From contig DCZC01000002.1 of assembly GCA_002331565.1 (NCBI GenBank), positions 1 through 20,011 on the forward strand: a stretch of 20,011 nt of DNA, written 5' to 3'. This stretch comes from Gemmatimonas sp. UBA2094. Its GTDB lineage: Bacteria > Gemmatimonadota > Gemmatimonadetes > Gemmatimonadales > Gemmatimonadaceae. A program made the position numbers and the translations under genes. How positions within the stretch are numbered: position 1 is the first letter of the stretch; each line of letters opens with the position of its first letter. Under the pieces are notes generated by a model. The model saw nothing but the letters and a program-made list of their open reading frames with translations, was not told where the DNA came from and did not search any database. Below, in pieces: positions 7,195 through 15,092 of this stretch.

Positions 7195-9293
7195 TGGGCT
7201 CCCTCTTCCGACTGCAGTCGCCGTTCGCGCCGGCCGGCGATCAGCCGCGGGCCATCCGCGAGCTCTCCTCGGGTCTCCATCGCGGCGACCGGCATCAAAC
7301 GCTGCTCGGGGTTACCGGATCCGGAAAGACGATGACGGTGGCCAACGTCATCGCCGAGTGGGGGCGGCCCACCTTGGTACTGTCGCACAACAAGACGCTG
7401 GCGGCGCAGCTGTACGGGGAACTCAAGTCGTTCTTTCCCAACAATGCGGTCGAATACTTCATTTCGTATTACGACTACTACCAGCCCGAAGCATACGTCC
7501 CCTCGAGCGATACCTACATCGAAAAGGACGCCAGTATCAACGAAGACATCGACCGCCTGCGGTTGCGCGCCACCAGTTCACTCATGGAGCGCGAGGATGT
7601 GGTGATCGTGTCCACGGTGTCGGCGATCTACGGCCTCGGGGATCCGGTGTCGTATCGCGAGCGCATGGTGGCGCTGGCGCGCGGACAGCAGGTCGCCCGT
7701 GACGACATTTTGCGCGCGTTGGTGGGCATTCAGTATCTGCGCAACGACGTGGCGTTCGATCGTGGCACGTTCCGCGTACGTGGCGACACGGTGGAGATCT
7801 ATCCGGCCTACGAGGAGCAGGCCGTGCGTCTCGAACTCTGGGGCGACGAGATCGAGCGGATCAGCAAGATCGACCCGGTCACGGGGGACACCATCGCGAC
7901 GCTGGAGCGTATGGCGATCTACCCTGCCAAACACTTCATCACGAATCGGCCCACCATTGAGCGCGCCTCGAAGGCCATTCGGGACGAGCTCGCCGAGCGT
8001 CTTGCGGAGCTGCGCCTGCAGGGCAAGCTGCTGGAGGCGCAACGGCTCGAGCAGCGCACCAATTTCGACCTCGAAATGCTCGCAGAGATCGGCACCTGTG
8101 CCGGTATCGAGAACTACTCGCGGCACATCAGTGGGCGGAATGCCGGGGAGCGCCCGGCCTGTCTGCTCGACTACTTCCCCGACGACTACCTCGTGGTCGT
8201 GGACGAGTCACACGTGACGCTGCCGCAGGTGCGGGCCATGTACAATGGTGACCGCGCCCGCAAGCTCACACTCGTCGATTACGGCTTCCGCCTGCCGAGC
8301 GCCCTCGACAACCGTCCCCTGGTGTTCGACGAGTTCATGCAATTGGTACCGCGGCTCATCAGTGTCTCGGCGACGCCCGGCGAACTCGAGCTCCAACTGT
8401 CGGAGGGCGTGGTGGTCGAGCAGGTCATCCGACCCACCGGGCTGCTCGATCCGGTGCTGGAGGTGCGGCCAGTGAAGGGGCAGGTGGACGATCTGCTGCA
8501 CGAAATCCGTCAGCGCGAGCGGAAGGGCGAGCGGGTGCTGGTCACCACGCTCACCAAGCGCATGTCGGAAGATCTCACCGACTATTTGCAGCAGATGGGC
8601 GTGCGCGTGCGCTACATGCACAGCGATATCGATGCCATCGAGCGGATGGAGATCGTGCGCGGGCTGCGGCTTGGCGAGTTCGATGTATTGGTGGGCATCA
8701 ACCTGCTGCGCGAAGGACTCGACATGCCGGAGGTCTCGCTTGTCGCCATTCTCGACGCCGATCAGGAAGGGTTTCTGCGCAGTGACCGCTCGTTGATTCA
8801 GACCATCGGACGCGCGGCCCGCAATCTTCATGGGACGGCCATTCTCTATGCCGACCGCATCACCGGCTCGATGCAGCGTGCCATGGAGGAGACGACCCGC
8901 CGCCGTACGATGCAGCACGAATTCAACCTCGCGAATGGCATCGTCCCCAAGGGTGTGAGCAAGAGCGTGGACGAGGTGCGCTTCATCACGCGGGTGGCCG
9001 ACGCGCGAGTGGAGCGCGACGGAGAGGCGGCGGCGCCGCGCAGGTTGCCGAGCGAGAATGTGGCGCGGTCGCGCGAGGAACTCGAGCAGTTGGTGGGCGA
9101 GCTGGAAGTGGCCATGCGTGAAGCAGCCACGGCGCTCGACTTCGAGGCGGCGGCCCGCCTGCGTGATCAGCTGTTCGAAGTGCGTACCGCGCTGGGGCAG
9201 GCACCTGCACAGGCACGCGGCAATGCGGCGGCACCGAAGCGTCCGCCAGGCAGCGCTCCCATGCGTCGCGCCGGCGGCAAACGTGGTCGCTGA
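7194..9293 (+). CDS. uvrB: Excinuclease ABC subunit B (UvrB)
   Basis: A 699-residue nucleotide-excision-repair helicase-like subunit. UvrB receives damaged DNA from UvrA, verifies the lesion with its β-hairpin and recruits UvrC for incision. Visible in order: the N-terminal signature [13 protein letters not shown]; Walker A GVTGSGKT at 39-46; the β-hairpin region [17 protein letters not shown]; the DEAD-type Walker B with D337-E338-S339-H340; the helicase C-terminal motifs ([16 protein letters not shown] and QTIGRAARN); and a UVR motif at about 626-668 that binds UvrC. A basic Pro/Ala/Arg tail of about 30 residues follows the UVR motif. The start has no Shine-Dalgarno sequence but lies just after a -10-like element. 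The 115-nt gap after rel suggests its own promoter. Its stop is one base from the tsaE ATG, so repair and tRNA-modification genes share a transcript. Confidence 0.97.
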   Translation: MGSLFRLQSPFAPAGDQPRAIRELSSGLHRGDRHQTLLGVTGSGKTMTVANVIAEWGRPTLVLSHNKTLAAQLYGELKSFFPNNAVEYFISYYDYYQPEAYVPSSDTYIEKDASINEDIDRLRLRATSSLMEREDVVIVSTVSAIYGLGDPVSYRERMVALARGQQVARDDILRALVGIQYLRNDVAFDRGTFRVRGDTVEIYPAYEEQAVRLELWGDEIERISKIDPVTGDTIATLERMAIYPAKHFITNRPTIERASKAIRDELAERLAELRLQGKLLEAQRLEQRTNFDLEMLAEIGTCAGIENYSRHISGRNAGERPACLLDYFPDDYLVVVDESHVTLPQVRAMYNGDRARKLTLVDYGFRLPSALDNRPLVFDEFMQLVPRLISVSATPGELELQLSEGVVVEQVIRPTGLLDPVLEVRPVKGQVDDLLHEIRQRERKGERVLVTTLTKRMSEDLTDYLQQMGVRVRYMHSDIDAIERMEIVRGLRLGEFDVLVGINLLREGLDMPEVSLVAILDADQEGFLRSDRSLIQTIGRAARNLHGTAILYADRITGSMQRAMEETTRRRTMQHEFNLANGIVPKGVSKSVDEVRFITRVADARVERDGEAAAPRRLPSENVARSREELEQLVGELEVAMREAATALDFEAAARLRDQLFEVRTALGQAPAQARGNAAAPKRPPGSAPMRRAGGKRGR

Positions 9294-9294
9294 T

Positions 9295-9768
9295 ATGACC
9301 GACGACACGCTGGCGCACCTGCTCTCCCGCGGGGCGCCGCGCGCGCCGGAGCGCGACGCGTTGGAAGCGTGGGGACGGGCGGTGGGCGCCGCGTTGCCAC
9401 GCCCGGCCGTCATAACGCTCGAGGGCGATCTGGGGGCGGGGAAGACGACCCTCGCGCGCGCGCTGTGCGCGGGTCTCGGAGTCGACGATCTCGGGGCCGT
9501 GACGAGTCCCACGTTTTCGCTTGTGCAACAGTATGCCGCCCCGGCCGGACCAGTGGTGCACGTCGATCTGTACCGGCTTCGCACCGACGCGGAGCTCGAC
9601 GCGTTGGGATGGGACGAACTCGTCGCCACGGCGCCGGTACTACTCGTGGAGTGGCCGGAACGGGCGGCGCACACGTTGCCTGTCGGCTCCATCGGCATCA
9701 CGCTGCAACACGATCCCGGCGATCCCGAACGGCGGATCCTCCGCGTATCGTCACCCTTTCAACGCTGA
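9295..9768 (+). CDS. tsaE: tRNA t6A biosynthesis ATPase TsaE
   Basis: A 157-residue P-loop ATPase that works with TsaB and TsaD in making N6-threonylcarbamoyl-adenosine at position 37 of ANN-decoding tRNAs. Walker A GDLGAGKTT lies at 44-52, the TsaE signature SPTF at 71-74, HVDLYRL at 89-95 and VEWPER at 118-123, all typical of the family. ATG 9295 follows the uvrB stop by one base (TGATATG), pointing to translational coupling; I see no strong independent ribosome-binding site. The open frame runs further upstream inside uvrB, but the family N-terminus fits 9295. Confidence 0.95.
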   Translation: MTDDTLAHLLSRGAPRAPERDALEAWGRAVGAALPRPAVITLEGDLGAGKTTLARALCAGLGVDDLGAVTSPTFSLVQQYAAPAGPVVHVDLYRLRTDAELDALGWDELVATAPVLLVEWPERAAHTLPVGSIGITLQHDPGDPERRILRVSSPFQR

Positions 9769-9840
9769 TCGTCACCTCGCCGCCGCCGTTTTCTGGTCTC
9801 CTGGCCCGTGCGGTGAAATTGACGGACAAAGGCGATACAC

Positions 9841-10563
9841 TTGGGAGTGTCGTCTTTCTCCGCCTCCGCCCCGCTCCTTGCCCTCGAGGCATCCACCACC
9901 GCCGGCTCCGTCGCGGTGTGGCGCGATGGCGTACTGGTCGGGCACGAATCGGTCGTCATGGGCGCCGGGCAGGACGATCGACTGTTTCCAGCCATTCAGC
10001 GGCTGTTGCACGAGGCGCAGGTGGCCCCGCGAGAGCTTCGTGGGGTCGTCTGCGGGGCGGGTCCCGGCAGCTTCACGTCGCTGCGCATCGCGGCCGCGCT
10101 GGCGAAGGGGCTCGCCCACGGCACGGGGGCGAGGTTGTTTGCCGTGCCCTCGCTCCTTCTGGCAGCCGCCTCTGTCGAGATCGGGCCCGACGATGCCGGC
10201 GGCCGCGACTTCGCGATCCATGCAGATGCGTTGCGCGGTGAGCGCTATGTGCTCCCAATTCGGATCTTCGGCGATGGGGACGTGGCCGCAGCCGGCCCGC
10301 TTGCCCGGCTGTCGGCGGGGCTGCTGGCCGCCACGGTACCGGCTGATCGGCGGGTGGGCGTGCTCGGCACTCCGTTTGACGACGAGACGCCACCCGTCAC
10401 GCCACAGGTGAAACACCTCCTCCGCGTCGCGGGCGAATGGCGCGAACAGCCGGTGTCGCTCGACGCGTGGGAGCCCGAATACGGCCGACTCGCCGAGGCG
10501 CAGGTGAAATGGGAGGAGCGCTTCGGAATGCCGCTGCCGGAAACACCACCCATGCGCACCTGA
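9841..10563 (+). CDS. tsaB: tRNA t6A biosynthesis scaffold TsaB
   Basis: A 240-residue member of the ASKHA-fold family: the catalytically inactive partner that dimerises with TsaD and binds TsaE during t6A synthesis. The N-terminal strand LLALEASTTAGSVAVWRDG matches the family. The signature usually read as GPGSFTGLRIG is here GPGSFTSLRIA (about 74-84), with Ser and Ala in place of two glycines. The start is uncertain. TTG 9841 has a weak aaagg at 9828-9832 upstream. GTG 9847, two codons later, stands 5 nt after a -10-like TACACT (9836-9841) and could be a leaderless start. The 72-nt gap after tsaE allows a separate promoter. tsaD, the catalytic subunit, is not in this window. Confidence 0.9.
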   Translation: MGVSSFSASAPLLALEASTTAGSVAVWRDGVLVGHESVVMGAGQDDRLFPAIQRLLHEAQVAPRELRGVVCGAGPGSFTSLRIAAALAKGLAHGTGARLFAVPSLLLAAASVEIGPDDAGGRDFAIHADALRGERYVLPIRIFGDGDVAAAGPLARLSAGLLAATVPADRRVGVLGTPFDDETPPVTPQVKHLLRVAGEWREQPVSLDAWEPEYGRLAEAQVKWEERFGMPLPETPPMRT

Positions 10564-10618
10564 TCGCGTGCCCGGACGGGACAGGGAGGGGTATGGAGCG
10601 GGGCGTGTGGCGGGACGA

Positions 10619-11086
10619 ATGGCAATCACCGTCCGCGACATGACCGCCGACGACGTGCTTCGGGTCGCCGAGATCGAGCAGCGGTCGTTCAGCGATGCGT
10701 GGCCGGCCAGTGCCTTCCTCGAGCTGCTCGGCCGAGGGTACGCCCGGCTCCGCGTCGCCGAGGATGCGGCGGCGGTGGTGTGGGGGTACTGTGTCCTGAT
10801 GCGTGCGGCCGATGAGGGGGATATTGCCAATATCTGCAGCGCCCCTGAGGTCCGCGGCGGTGGTGTCGGAGGGCGGCTGCTCGACGACGCCCTGTCGGCG
10901 GCGGATGCGTCCGCCGTCTCCGCCGTGTATCTGGAGGTCCGCGCCTCCAATGCGGCGGCGCGTGGCCTCTACGAAAGCCGTGGTTTCCGCGTGGTGGGGC
11001 GCCGACGGGACTACTATCAGCATCCCACCGAGGATGCGTTGGTCCTGCGCCGGCCGCATCCGGACATTGTCAGTCCCCCCGCGTAG
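10619..11086 (+). CDS. rimI: Ribosomal-protein alanine N-acetyltransferase RimI
   Basis: A 155-residue GNAT-fold acetyltransferase. RimI transfers acetyl from acetyl-CoA to the N-terminal amine of ribosomal protein S18 and related substrates. The acetyl-CoA pyrophosphate loop RGGGVGG lies at 79-85, and the RimI-type stretch YLEVRASNAAARGLYESRGF at 104-123 is a clear family match. rimI commonly sits beside tsaB, as here. ATG 10619 gives the usual N-terminus (MAITVRDMTADD). An in-frame GTG at 10607, with GGAG at 10595-10598 8 nt upstream, is a good alternative that adds four residues; a GTG at 10568 would give 172 residues. The gene follows tsaB closely and probably shares its transcript. Confidence 0.9.
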   Translation: MAITVRDMTADDVLRVAEIEQRSFSDAWPASAFLELLGRGYARLRVAEDAAAVVWGYCVLMRAADEGDIANICSAPEVRGGGVGGRLLDDALSAADASAVSAVYLEVRASNAAARGLYESRGFRVVGRRRDYYQHPTEDALVLRRPHPDIVSPPA

Positions 11087-11099
11087 GATTGGTCCGGTC

Positions 11100-11126
11100 G
11101 CGCACGTTTGGATGACACACGTGCGC
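11100..11126. repeat. Inverted repeat between rimI and ssb
   Basis: An 8-bp perfect inverted repeat, gcgcacgt (11100-11107) and acgtgcgc (11119-11126), with an 11-nt centre, lies 13 nt after the rimI stop. It may be a weak terminator without a T-tract or an operator just upstream of the putative ssb promoter. Confidence 0.4.
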
Positions 11127-11137
11127 CGGGGACTTGG

Positions 11138-11143
11138 TATTAT
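11138..11143 (+). promoter_or_regulatory. Putative -10 element for ssb
   Basis: TATTAT differs at one position from the sigma-70 consensus TATAAT and stands out in a GC-rich setting. It lies 59 nt before the ssb start. No good -35 is found at 16-18 nt; ATGACA at 11112-11117 is 20 nt away. Transcription would begin near 11150, giving a leader of about 50 nt that carries the strong ssb ribosome-binding site. Confidence 0.35.
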
Positions 11144-11202
11144 CCCACTGTCCGAATCAAGTCCCACACACTTCGTCGTTCTTACGATTTCGAGGAGGCA
11201 AC

Positions 11203-11709
11203 GTGAGCCGCAGCCTGAACAAAGCCATTCTCATTGGCAACGTCGGGGGAGATCCCGAGGTCCGCACGGTTGGTACCGGAGGCCGCGTGGCCACCTTCTC
11301 GCTGGCCACGGGCCGGCAGTGGACCGACCAGAGCGGGAACAAGCAGGAGAAAACCGAGTGGCACCGCTGCGTCGTCTGGAACAGCGGTCGTGGCACGGGC
11401 CTCGCCGACGTGGTCGAGAAGTACGTCCGCAAGGGCGAAAAGGTCTACATCGAAGGGGAAATCGAATATCGCCAGTGGCAGGACAAGGATGGGCAGACGC
11501 GCTACACCACCGAAATCAAAGTGAAGGAACTCATGCTCCTCGGCGGGCGTCCGGGCGGAACCGGCATGGGTGACGACATGGACGGAGCGCCTCGCCGGTC
11601 GGCCGCACCTGCCGCGCCGCGGAAGGCGGCCGCGCCAGCGGCCGGTGGTGACGACTTCAACGATTTCCCGGGCGCGCTGGCCGACGACGGCGACGACTTG
11701 CCGTTCTGA
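11203..11709 (+). CDS. ssb: Single-stranded DNA-binding protein
   Basis: A 168-residue SSB that coats single-stranded DNA in replication and repair and recruits partners through its tail. The OB-fold occupies about residues 3-112, beginning SLNKAILIGNVGGDPEVR, with aromatic DNA-contact positions visible (for example W53, W59, W92). A flexible Gly/Ala/Pro-rich linker (115-148) follows. The C-terminus ends in the acidic tip DDGDDLPF, the standard docking site for partner proteins. The start is GTG 11203, chosen because GAGGAGG at 11192-11198 lies 4 nt upstream, one of the best ribosome-binding sites in the window. The frame continues upstream to 11134, but that part does not match the family. 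It is flanked by hairpins and probably monocistronic. Confidence 0.96.
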   Translation: MSRSLNKAILIGNVGGDPEVRTVGTGGRVATFSLATGRQWTDQSGNKQEKTEWHRCVVWNSGRGTGLADVVEKYVRKGEKVYIEGEIEYRQWQDKDGQTRYTTEIKVKELMLLGGRPGGTGMGDDMDGAPRRSAAPAAPRKAAAPAAGGDDFNDFPGALADDGDDLPF

Positions 11710-11729
11710 GTCGCGGGCTGATGCGTCGA

Positions 11730-11760
11730 TCCCGGCGGCTCGGAACATGGGCCGCCGGGA
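11730..11760 (+). terminator. Hairpin after ssb, probable terminator
   Basis: A perfect 10-bp GC-rich stem (11730-11739 with 11751-11760) with an 11-nt loop begins 20 nt after the ssb stop. It lacks a run of T after the right arm (attgccggg follows), so it may act as a transcript-end stabiliser or a weak terminator. The next 160 bases up to the LysM gene show no gene. Confidence 0.55.
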
Positions 11761-11924
11761 ATTGCCGGGAATGAAATGATACGCGCCCGCCGGGGGACGA
11801 ACCGGGCGTTACGACGGAACGGGGAAACCGTCTCCCGTGTGGGAGGTTCGCTCGCGGATTCGCGGCAGACCGCCCGTGGCCATCGTCACTGGCCGATCGT
11901 CCCTTCCCATGTCGAGGTTTGCCG

Positions 11925-13181
11925 ATGCGCGCTGTCGATCAGCCGCACACGCCCGCCACCGTGTCGGACCAGCAGGCCACGTTCCTGCTGTCCCGTCCGC
12001 TGGTCGCGGCTATCGCCACCGTCGCGCTCCTGCTCGTCTGGCGCCCGGCACTGCTGCGCGCGCAGGACGCTGCTGGGGCGGCGCAGGAGCCGTCATCCAC
12101 GTCGCATATCGTGACGCCCGGTGAGACGCTGTGGAGTTTGGCGGTGCGATACTACGGCGACGGCCGCCAGTGGCAGGCACTCGCGCGACGCAACGGGATC
12201 CCCATCTCGGGCGTGCCGCCGCTCAAGGTTGGCATGTGGTTGAGAGTGCCACCCCGTCCCACGGTGCGAGGGGCGACGGCGGCCATGGCGGCCGCTGCTC
12301 CCGCCGAAAGCAGCGCGGCAAATCTGCGGCCCCCAACGGGGACGACCATGGGCGAGCGCAGCGCGCGTCGCATCGGGCTCGCAGACCAGGAGGCGGCCAT
12401 GAACTCGCGGAAGCCGTCGGAAGTGCTCACGGTGTTTCACCGGGATCTGCCAGATGCTGCCGAAGCCGAGCGTCGCACGCGCGCCGTCCTCCGGCCCAAC
12501 GCCCCGGCCCCCCGTATCGCTGAATTCCTCGCGGCCCCGTTCGTCACGAGCGAGCGGGCACTGGTGAATCTCGGCCGCATCGCCGCCCGGGTCGGTTCGC
12601 CCGCTGCCGGGGATGCCGATCCCCAGCGGGCAATCAAGACCGACGAAATCGAGCTCGAGGCGCCGGAGAAGCAGAGTTACACGGTCGGTGACCGCTTGCT
12701 CGCGTTCGGGAGCCCCATGCGGATCGGCAAGGGGCAAGTCGTCATTACGCCCACGGGCATTCTCGAAGTCGTCAAGGTGGGGGCCGGCAGACCGGCGCTG
12801 GCGCTCGTTGTTCGGCAGTCGGGACGTATCGAAGTGGGTCAGCATCTCCTGACGGCCCCGGGCGGCAGCGCACCGTGGGTGAAGGCGGTGCTCCTCGAGA
12901 GCCCCGACGTGCCAACCACCATTGCCTGGCTCGATCCGCAGGAAGCGCAGCCCACGCTGCAGAGCTACGTCGTCATCGGCGCGGGTAGCGCGAAGGGGCT
13001 GAGGCCCGGCGACGAGGTGGCGATCTATCGTCGTAGCGCCAAGGGGACCGCCGAAACGATTGCGGCCTCGGCGCGTGTCGTGCGTGTCGAACATGATTTC
13101 GCCACGTCCATCGTCACCAAACAGTACCAGACCGACATCGCGCTGGGACTGCCGGTGCGCCGCTTCGCCAAGGCACCGTAG
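11925..13181 (+). CDS. Secreted LysM-domain protein, likely peptidoglycan-associated
   Basis: A 418-residue protein with an N-terminal hydrophobic signal or anchor segment (about 21-45, preceded by 20 polar residues). A single LysM domain follows at about 60-109 (HIVTPGETLWSLAVRYYGDG to KVGMWLRVP). LysM binds N-acetylglucosamine-containing glycans such as peptidoglycan, so the protein is expected in the periplasm at the cell wall. Residues 112-150 form an Ala/Pro/Ser-rich linker. The remaining 250 residues are β-rich with no motif I can name firmly. The last part (VVIGAGSAKGLRPGDEVAIY and on) resembles short C-terminal β-domains of envelope proteins. No hydrolase active site is visible, so a structural or regulatory role is more likely than lytic activity. 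ATG 11925 was chosen over TTG 11919 because GAGG at 11914-11917 lies 7 nt before it. Confidence 0.8.
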   Translation: MRAVDQPHTPATVSDQQATFLLSRPLVAAIATVALLLVWRPALLRAQDAAGAAQEPSSTSHIVTPGETLWSLAVRYYGDGRQWQALARRNGIPISGVPPLKVGMWLRVPPRPTVRGATAAMAAAAPAESSAANLRPPTGTTMGERSARRIGLADQEAAMNSRKPSEVLTVFHRDLPDAAEAERRTRAVLRPNAPAPRIAEFLAAPFVTSERALVNLGRIAARVGSPAAGDADPQRAIKTDEIELEAPEKQSYTVGDRLLAFGSPMRIGKGQVVITPTGILEVVKVGAGRPALALVVRQSGRIEVGQHLLTAPGGSAPWVKAVLLESPDVPTTIAWLDPQEAQPTLQSYVVIGAGSAKGLRPGDEVAIYRRSAKGTAETIAASARVVRVEHDFATSIVTKQYQTDIALGLPVRRFAKAP

Positions 13182-13218
13182 TCGGACCTGGGGCAGATCG
13201 TGCCCACCGCCGATGCGC

Positions 13219-13244
13219 GTGGCGACTCCCTGGCGGAGCGCCAC
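13219..13244. repeat. Hairpin-forming inverted repeat after the LysM gene
   Basis: gtggcg-a-ctcc (13219-13229) pairs with ggagcgccac (13235-13244) around a 5-nt loop, ten base pairs with one bulged A. It lies 37 nt after the LysM gene stop and just before two further hairpins, at 13257-13273 and 13272-13305. No T-tract follows it. Confidence 0.45.
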
Positions 13245-13271
13245 ATCGCGGTAGCACGACGGTGAGACCGT

Positions 13272-13308
13272 CGCGCGCCGGGTGCCCCGTGGCCCCCGGC
13301 GCGCGTTT
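13272..13308 (+). terminator. Intrinsic terminator between the LysM gene and the epimerase gene
   Basis: A perfect 11-bp very GC-rich stem (13272-13282 with 13295-13305), a 12-nt loop and a following TTT at 13306-13308. A smaller hairpin, cgacggt-gag-accgtcg (13257-13273), shares its first bases, so the two cannot form fully at once. This likely ends the LysM transcript and separates it from the epimerase-tol cluster. Confidence 0.7.
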
Positions 13309-13359
13309 ACATTCAGGGGTATCCACCACTCATCACTTCACGACGAGGCAGCGGGCGGC

Positions 13360-14337
13360 ATGGCGAAATCAGTGCTGGTGACGGGCGGCGCCGGATTCAT
13401 CGGCTCCCACGTCGCCGAGCGGTTTCTGGCGGAAGGCTGGAACGTCACCATCCTTGACGACCTGTCGATCGGACGCGAAGAGAACATTCCGGACGCGGCG
13501 CGATTCGTCCGCGGCTGTATCACCTCGTCCGACGCCGCCACGCTCGTGAAGGAGGGGCACTTCGACGTGATGTGCCATCTGGCGGCGCAGATCGACGTGC
13601 GCCGCAGTGTGAACGACCCGGTATTCGACGCCACGCGAAATATCCTCGGCACGCTCAACCTGATGGAAGCGGTGCGCACCAGCGGTCATGCCACGCGTGT
13701 GGTGTTTTCGTCCACGGGCGGCGCGCTCTACGGGAATTTTGACCCGCCGCCGAGCACTGAGACCTTTCCCAAGGATCCCGAGGCTCCGTACGGTATCGCC
13801 AAGCTGTCGGTCGAGCATTATCTCGCGTACTACGGACGCGTGCACGGGCTCGACACGGTGGTGCTGCGGTACGGCAACGTGTACGGCCCGCGTCAGGACC
13901 CGCATGGCGAGGCTGGTGTGGTGGCCATCTTCTGCAATCGACTGCTTGATGGTCGTGCGCTTACCGTCTTCGGCAACGGCGAGCAGACGCGCGACTACGT
14001 GTACGCCGGAGATGTCGCGCGCGCCAACTTCCTTGCCGCGACCAGCGAGCTTCCGCCACGCGGACGTCTTGACGCCCGCGCGTTCAACATCGGCACCAGT
14101 ATCGAAACGTCCGTGAACACACTGGCCGAGACGTTGCGTCGGATTGCAGGAGCCACGGTGTCCATCGACTACGCACCGGCGCGCGCCGGTGAACTCGCGC
14201 GGTCGGCACTCGAAACCGGCAAGGCGCGCAGCGTTCTCGGCTGGACGCCACAGGTCGCCCTCGACGAGGGGCTGGCCCACACCTTCCACTTCTTCGCCGA
14301 CCGGTGGGCCCAGTTCGCGGCCGGGGGTAACGCGTGA
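13360..14337 (+). CDS. NAD-dependent sugar-nucleotide epimerase/dehydratase (extended SDR)
   Basis: A 325-residue extended short-chain dehydrogenase/reductase of the GalE-like group. The NAD-binding motif TGGAGFIG lies at 8-15. The active site is complete, with S117-S118-T119 and Y144-x3-K148 (YGIAK). RYGNVYGPRQDP and the late GNGEQTRDYVYAGDVARA stretch are typical of UDP-sugar 4-epimerases and related enzymes of surface-polysaccharide or LPS synthesis. The exact sugar substrate cannot be read from the sequence. ATG 13360 fits the family start; GAGG at 13345-13348 is 11 nt upstream. The frame continues to 13282, but that part overlaps the terminator hairpin. The stop TGA shares its last base with the tolQ ATG, so the gene appears to lead the tol operon, which is unusual. 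Confidence 0.88.
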   Translation: MAKSVLVTGGAGFIGSHVAERFLAEGWNVTILDDLSIGREENIPDAARFVRGCITSSDAATLVKEGHFDVMCHLAAQIDVRRSVNDPVFDATRNILGTLNLMEAVRTSGHATRVVFSSTGGALYGNFDPPPSTETFPKDPEAPYGIAKLSVEHYLAYYGRVHGLDTVVLRYGNVYGPRQDPHGEAGVVAIFCNRLLDGRALTVFGNGEQTRDYVYAGDVARANFLAATSELPPRGRLDARAFNIGTSIETSVNTLAETLRRIAGATVSIDYAPARAGELARSALETGKARSVLGWTPQVALDEGLAHTFHFFADRWAQFAAGGNA

Positions 14338-15089
14338 TGAGTATGACCGGTGTATCGGCCGGCACATTGATGCTGCTGCAGCTCTCCACCCAGGGTGGCG
14401 CGGCGACCCCACGCTCGATCGTAGGGCTCATCGTGGGCAGCGATCCGGTCACCAAGGTGGTGCTCGCGGGACTCGCCGTGCTTTCGCTTATCTCTTGGGC
14501 GATCATGTTTGCCAAGTGGCGCACGTTCAGTGCGGCCGAAAGGGCGGGCGGGAGTTTCGTGCGTGAATTCGAGCGTGCGCGCGGCATCGACGACGCCATG
14601 CTCCTTGCCCAGCGTTCCCAATCCAGTCCGTTCACGGCGGTATTCTCGCGCGCCGTGCAGTTCCTCAACGATACCAAGCCGGCGTTGGGCGCCACCAACG
14701 AGCGCACCGCCCGTCTCTCGGGTTCGCAGGTTGAGGCGCTCCGCCTCCTGCTCGACTCGCAGACCGGCCGCGAGCGGGAGGCACTCGGCAAGTTCATCCC
14801 CTGGCTTGCCACCGTCGGCAGCGTGAGCCCGCTCATCGGCCTGTTCGGCACAGTGCTCGGTGTCATTGAGGCCTTCGAAGGCATCGCTACCAAGGGCTCG
14901 GGGAATATCGGGGCGGTCGCCCCGGGTATTGCCACGGCGCTCATCGCGACGGCGGCCGCCCTCGCTGTCGCCATTCCCGCGGCCTTTGCCTACAACGTGT
15001 TCGCCTCGCGCCTCAATCGCTTTGATAACGAGTTGGAAGGGTTCGGCTCCGAGCTCATCGCGCTGATGGTGCGCGAAGGGCGGATCTGA
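14337..15089 (+). CDS. tolQ: Tol-Pal motor protein TolQ (MotA/TolQ/ExbB family)
   Basis: A 250-residue inner-membrane proton-channel subunit that, with TolR, uses the proton motive force to energise the Tol-Pal system. Three membrane segments are visible: about 39-58, 156-178 and 197-222, with a large cytoplasmic loop between the first two. The family signature WLATVGSVSPLIGLFGTVLG covers 156-175. T159 and T200 are candidates for the polar residues lining the channel. ATG 14337 overlaps the epimerase stop by one base (TGATG), with a G-rich stretch at 14323-14327. GTG 14334 and ATG 14343 are possible alternatives. ExbB is the main alternative name, but tolB, pal and cpoB downstream make TolQ the better call. 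Confidence 0.93.
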   Translation: MSMTGVSAGTLMLLQLSTQGGAATPRSIVGLIVGSDPVTKVVLAGLAVLSLISWAIMFAKWRTFSAAERAGGSFVREFERARGIDDAMLLAQRSQSSPFTAVFSRAVQFLNDTKPALGATNERTARLSGSQVEALRLLLDSQTGREREALGKFIPWLATVGSVSPLIGLFGTVLGVIEAFEGIATKGSGNIGAVAPGIATALIATAAALAVAIPAAFAYNVFASRLNRFDNELEGFGSELIALMVREGRI

Positions 15090-15092
15090 CGC

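Noticed and set aside
8208..9701. A 497-codon open frame on the - strand opposite uvrB and tsaE
   Set aside because: It spans two real genes antisense and shows no motif; long antisense frames are expected at this GC content.
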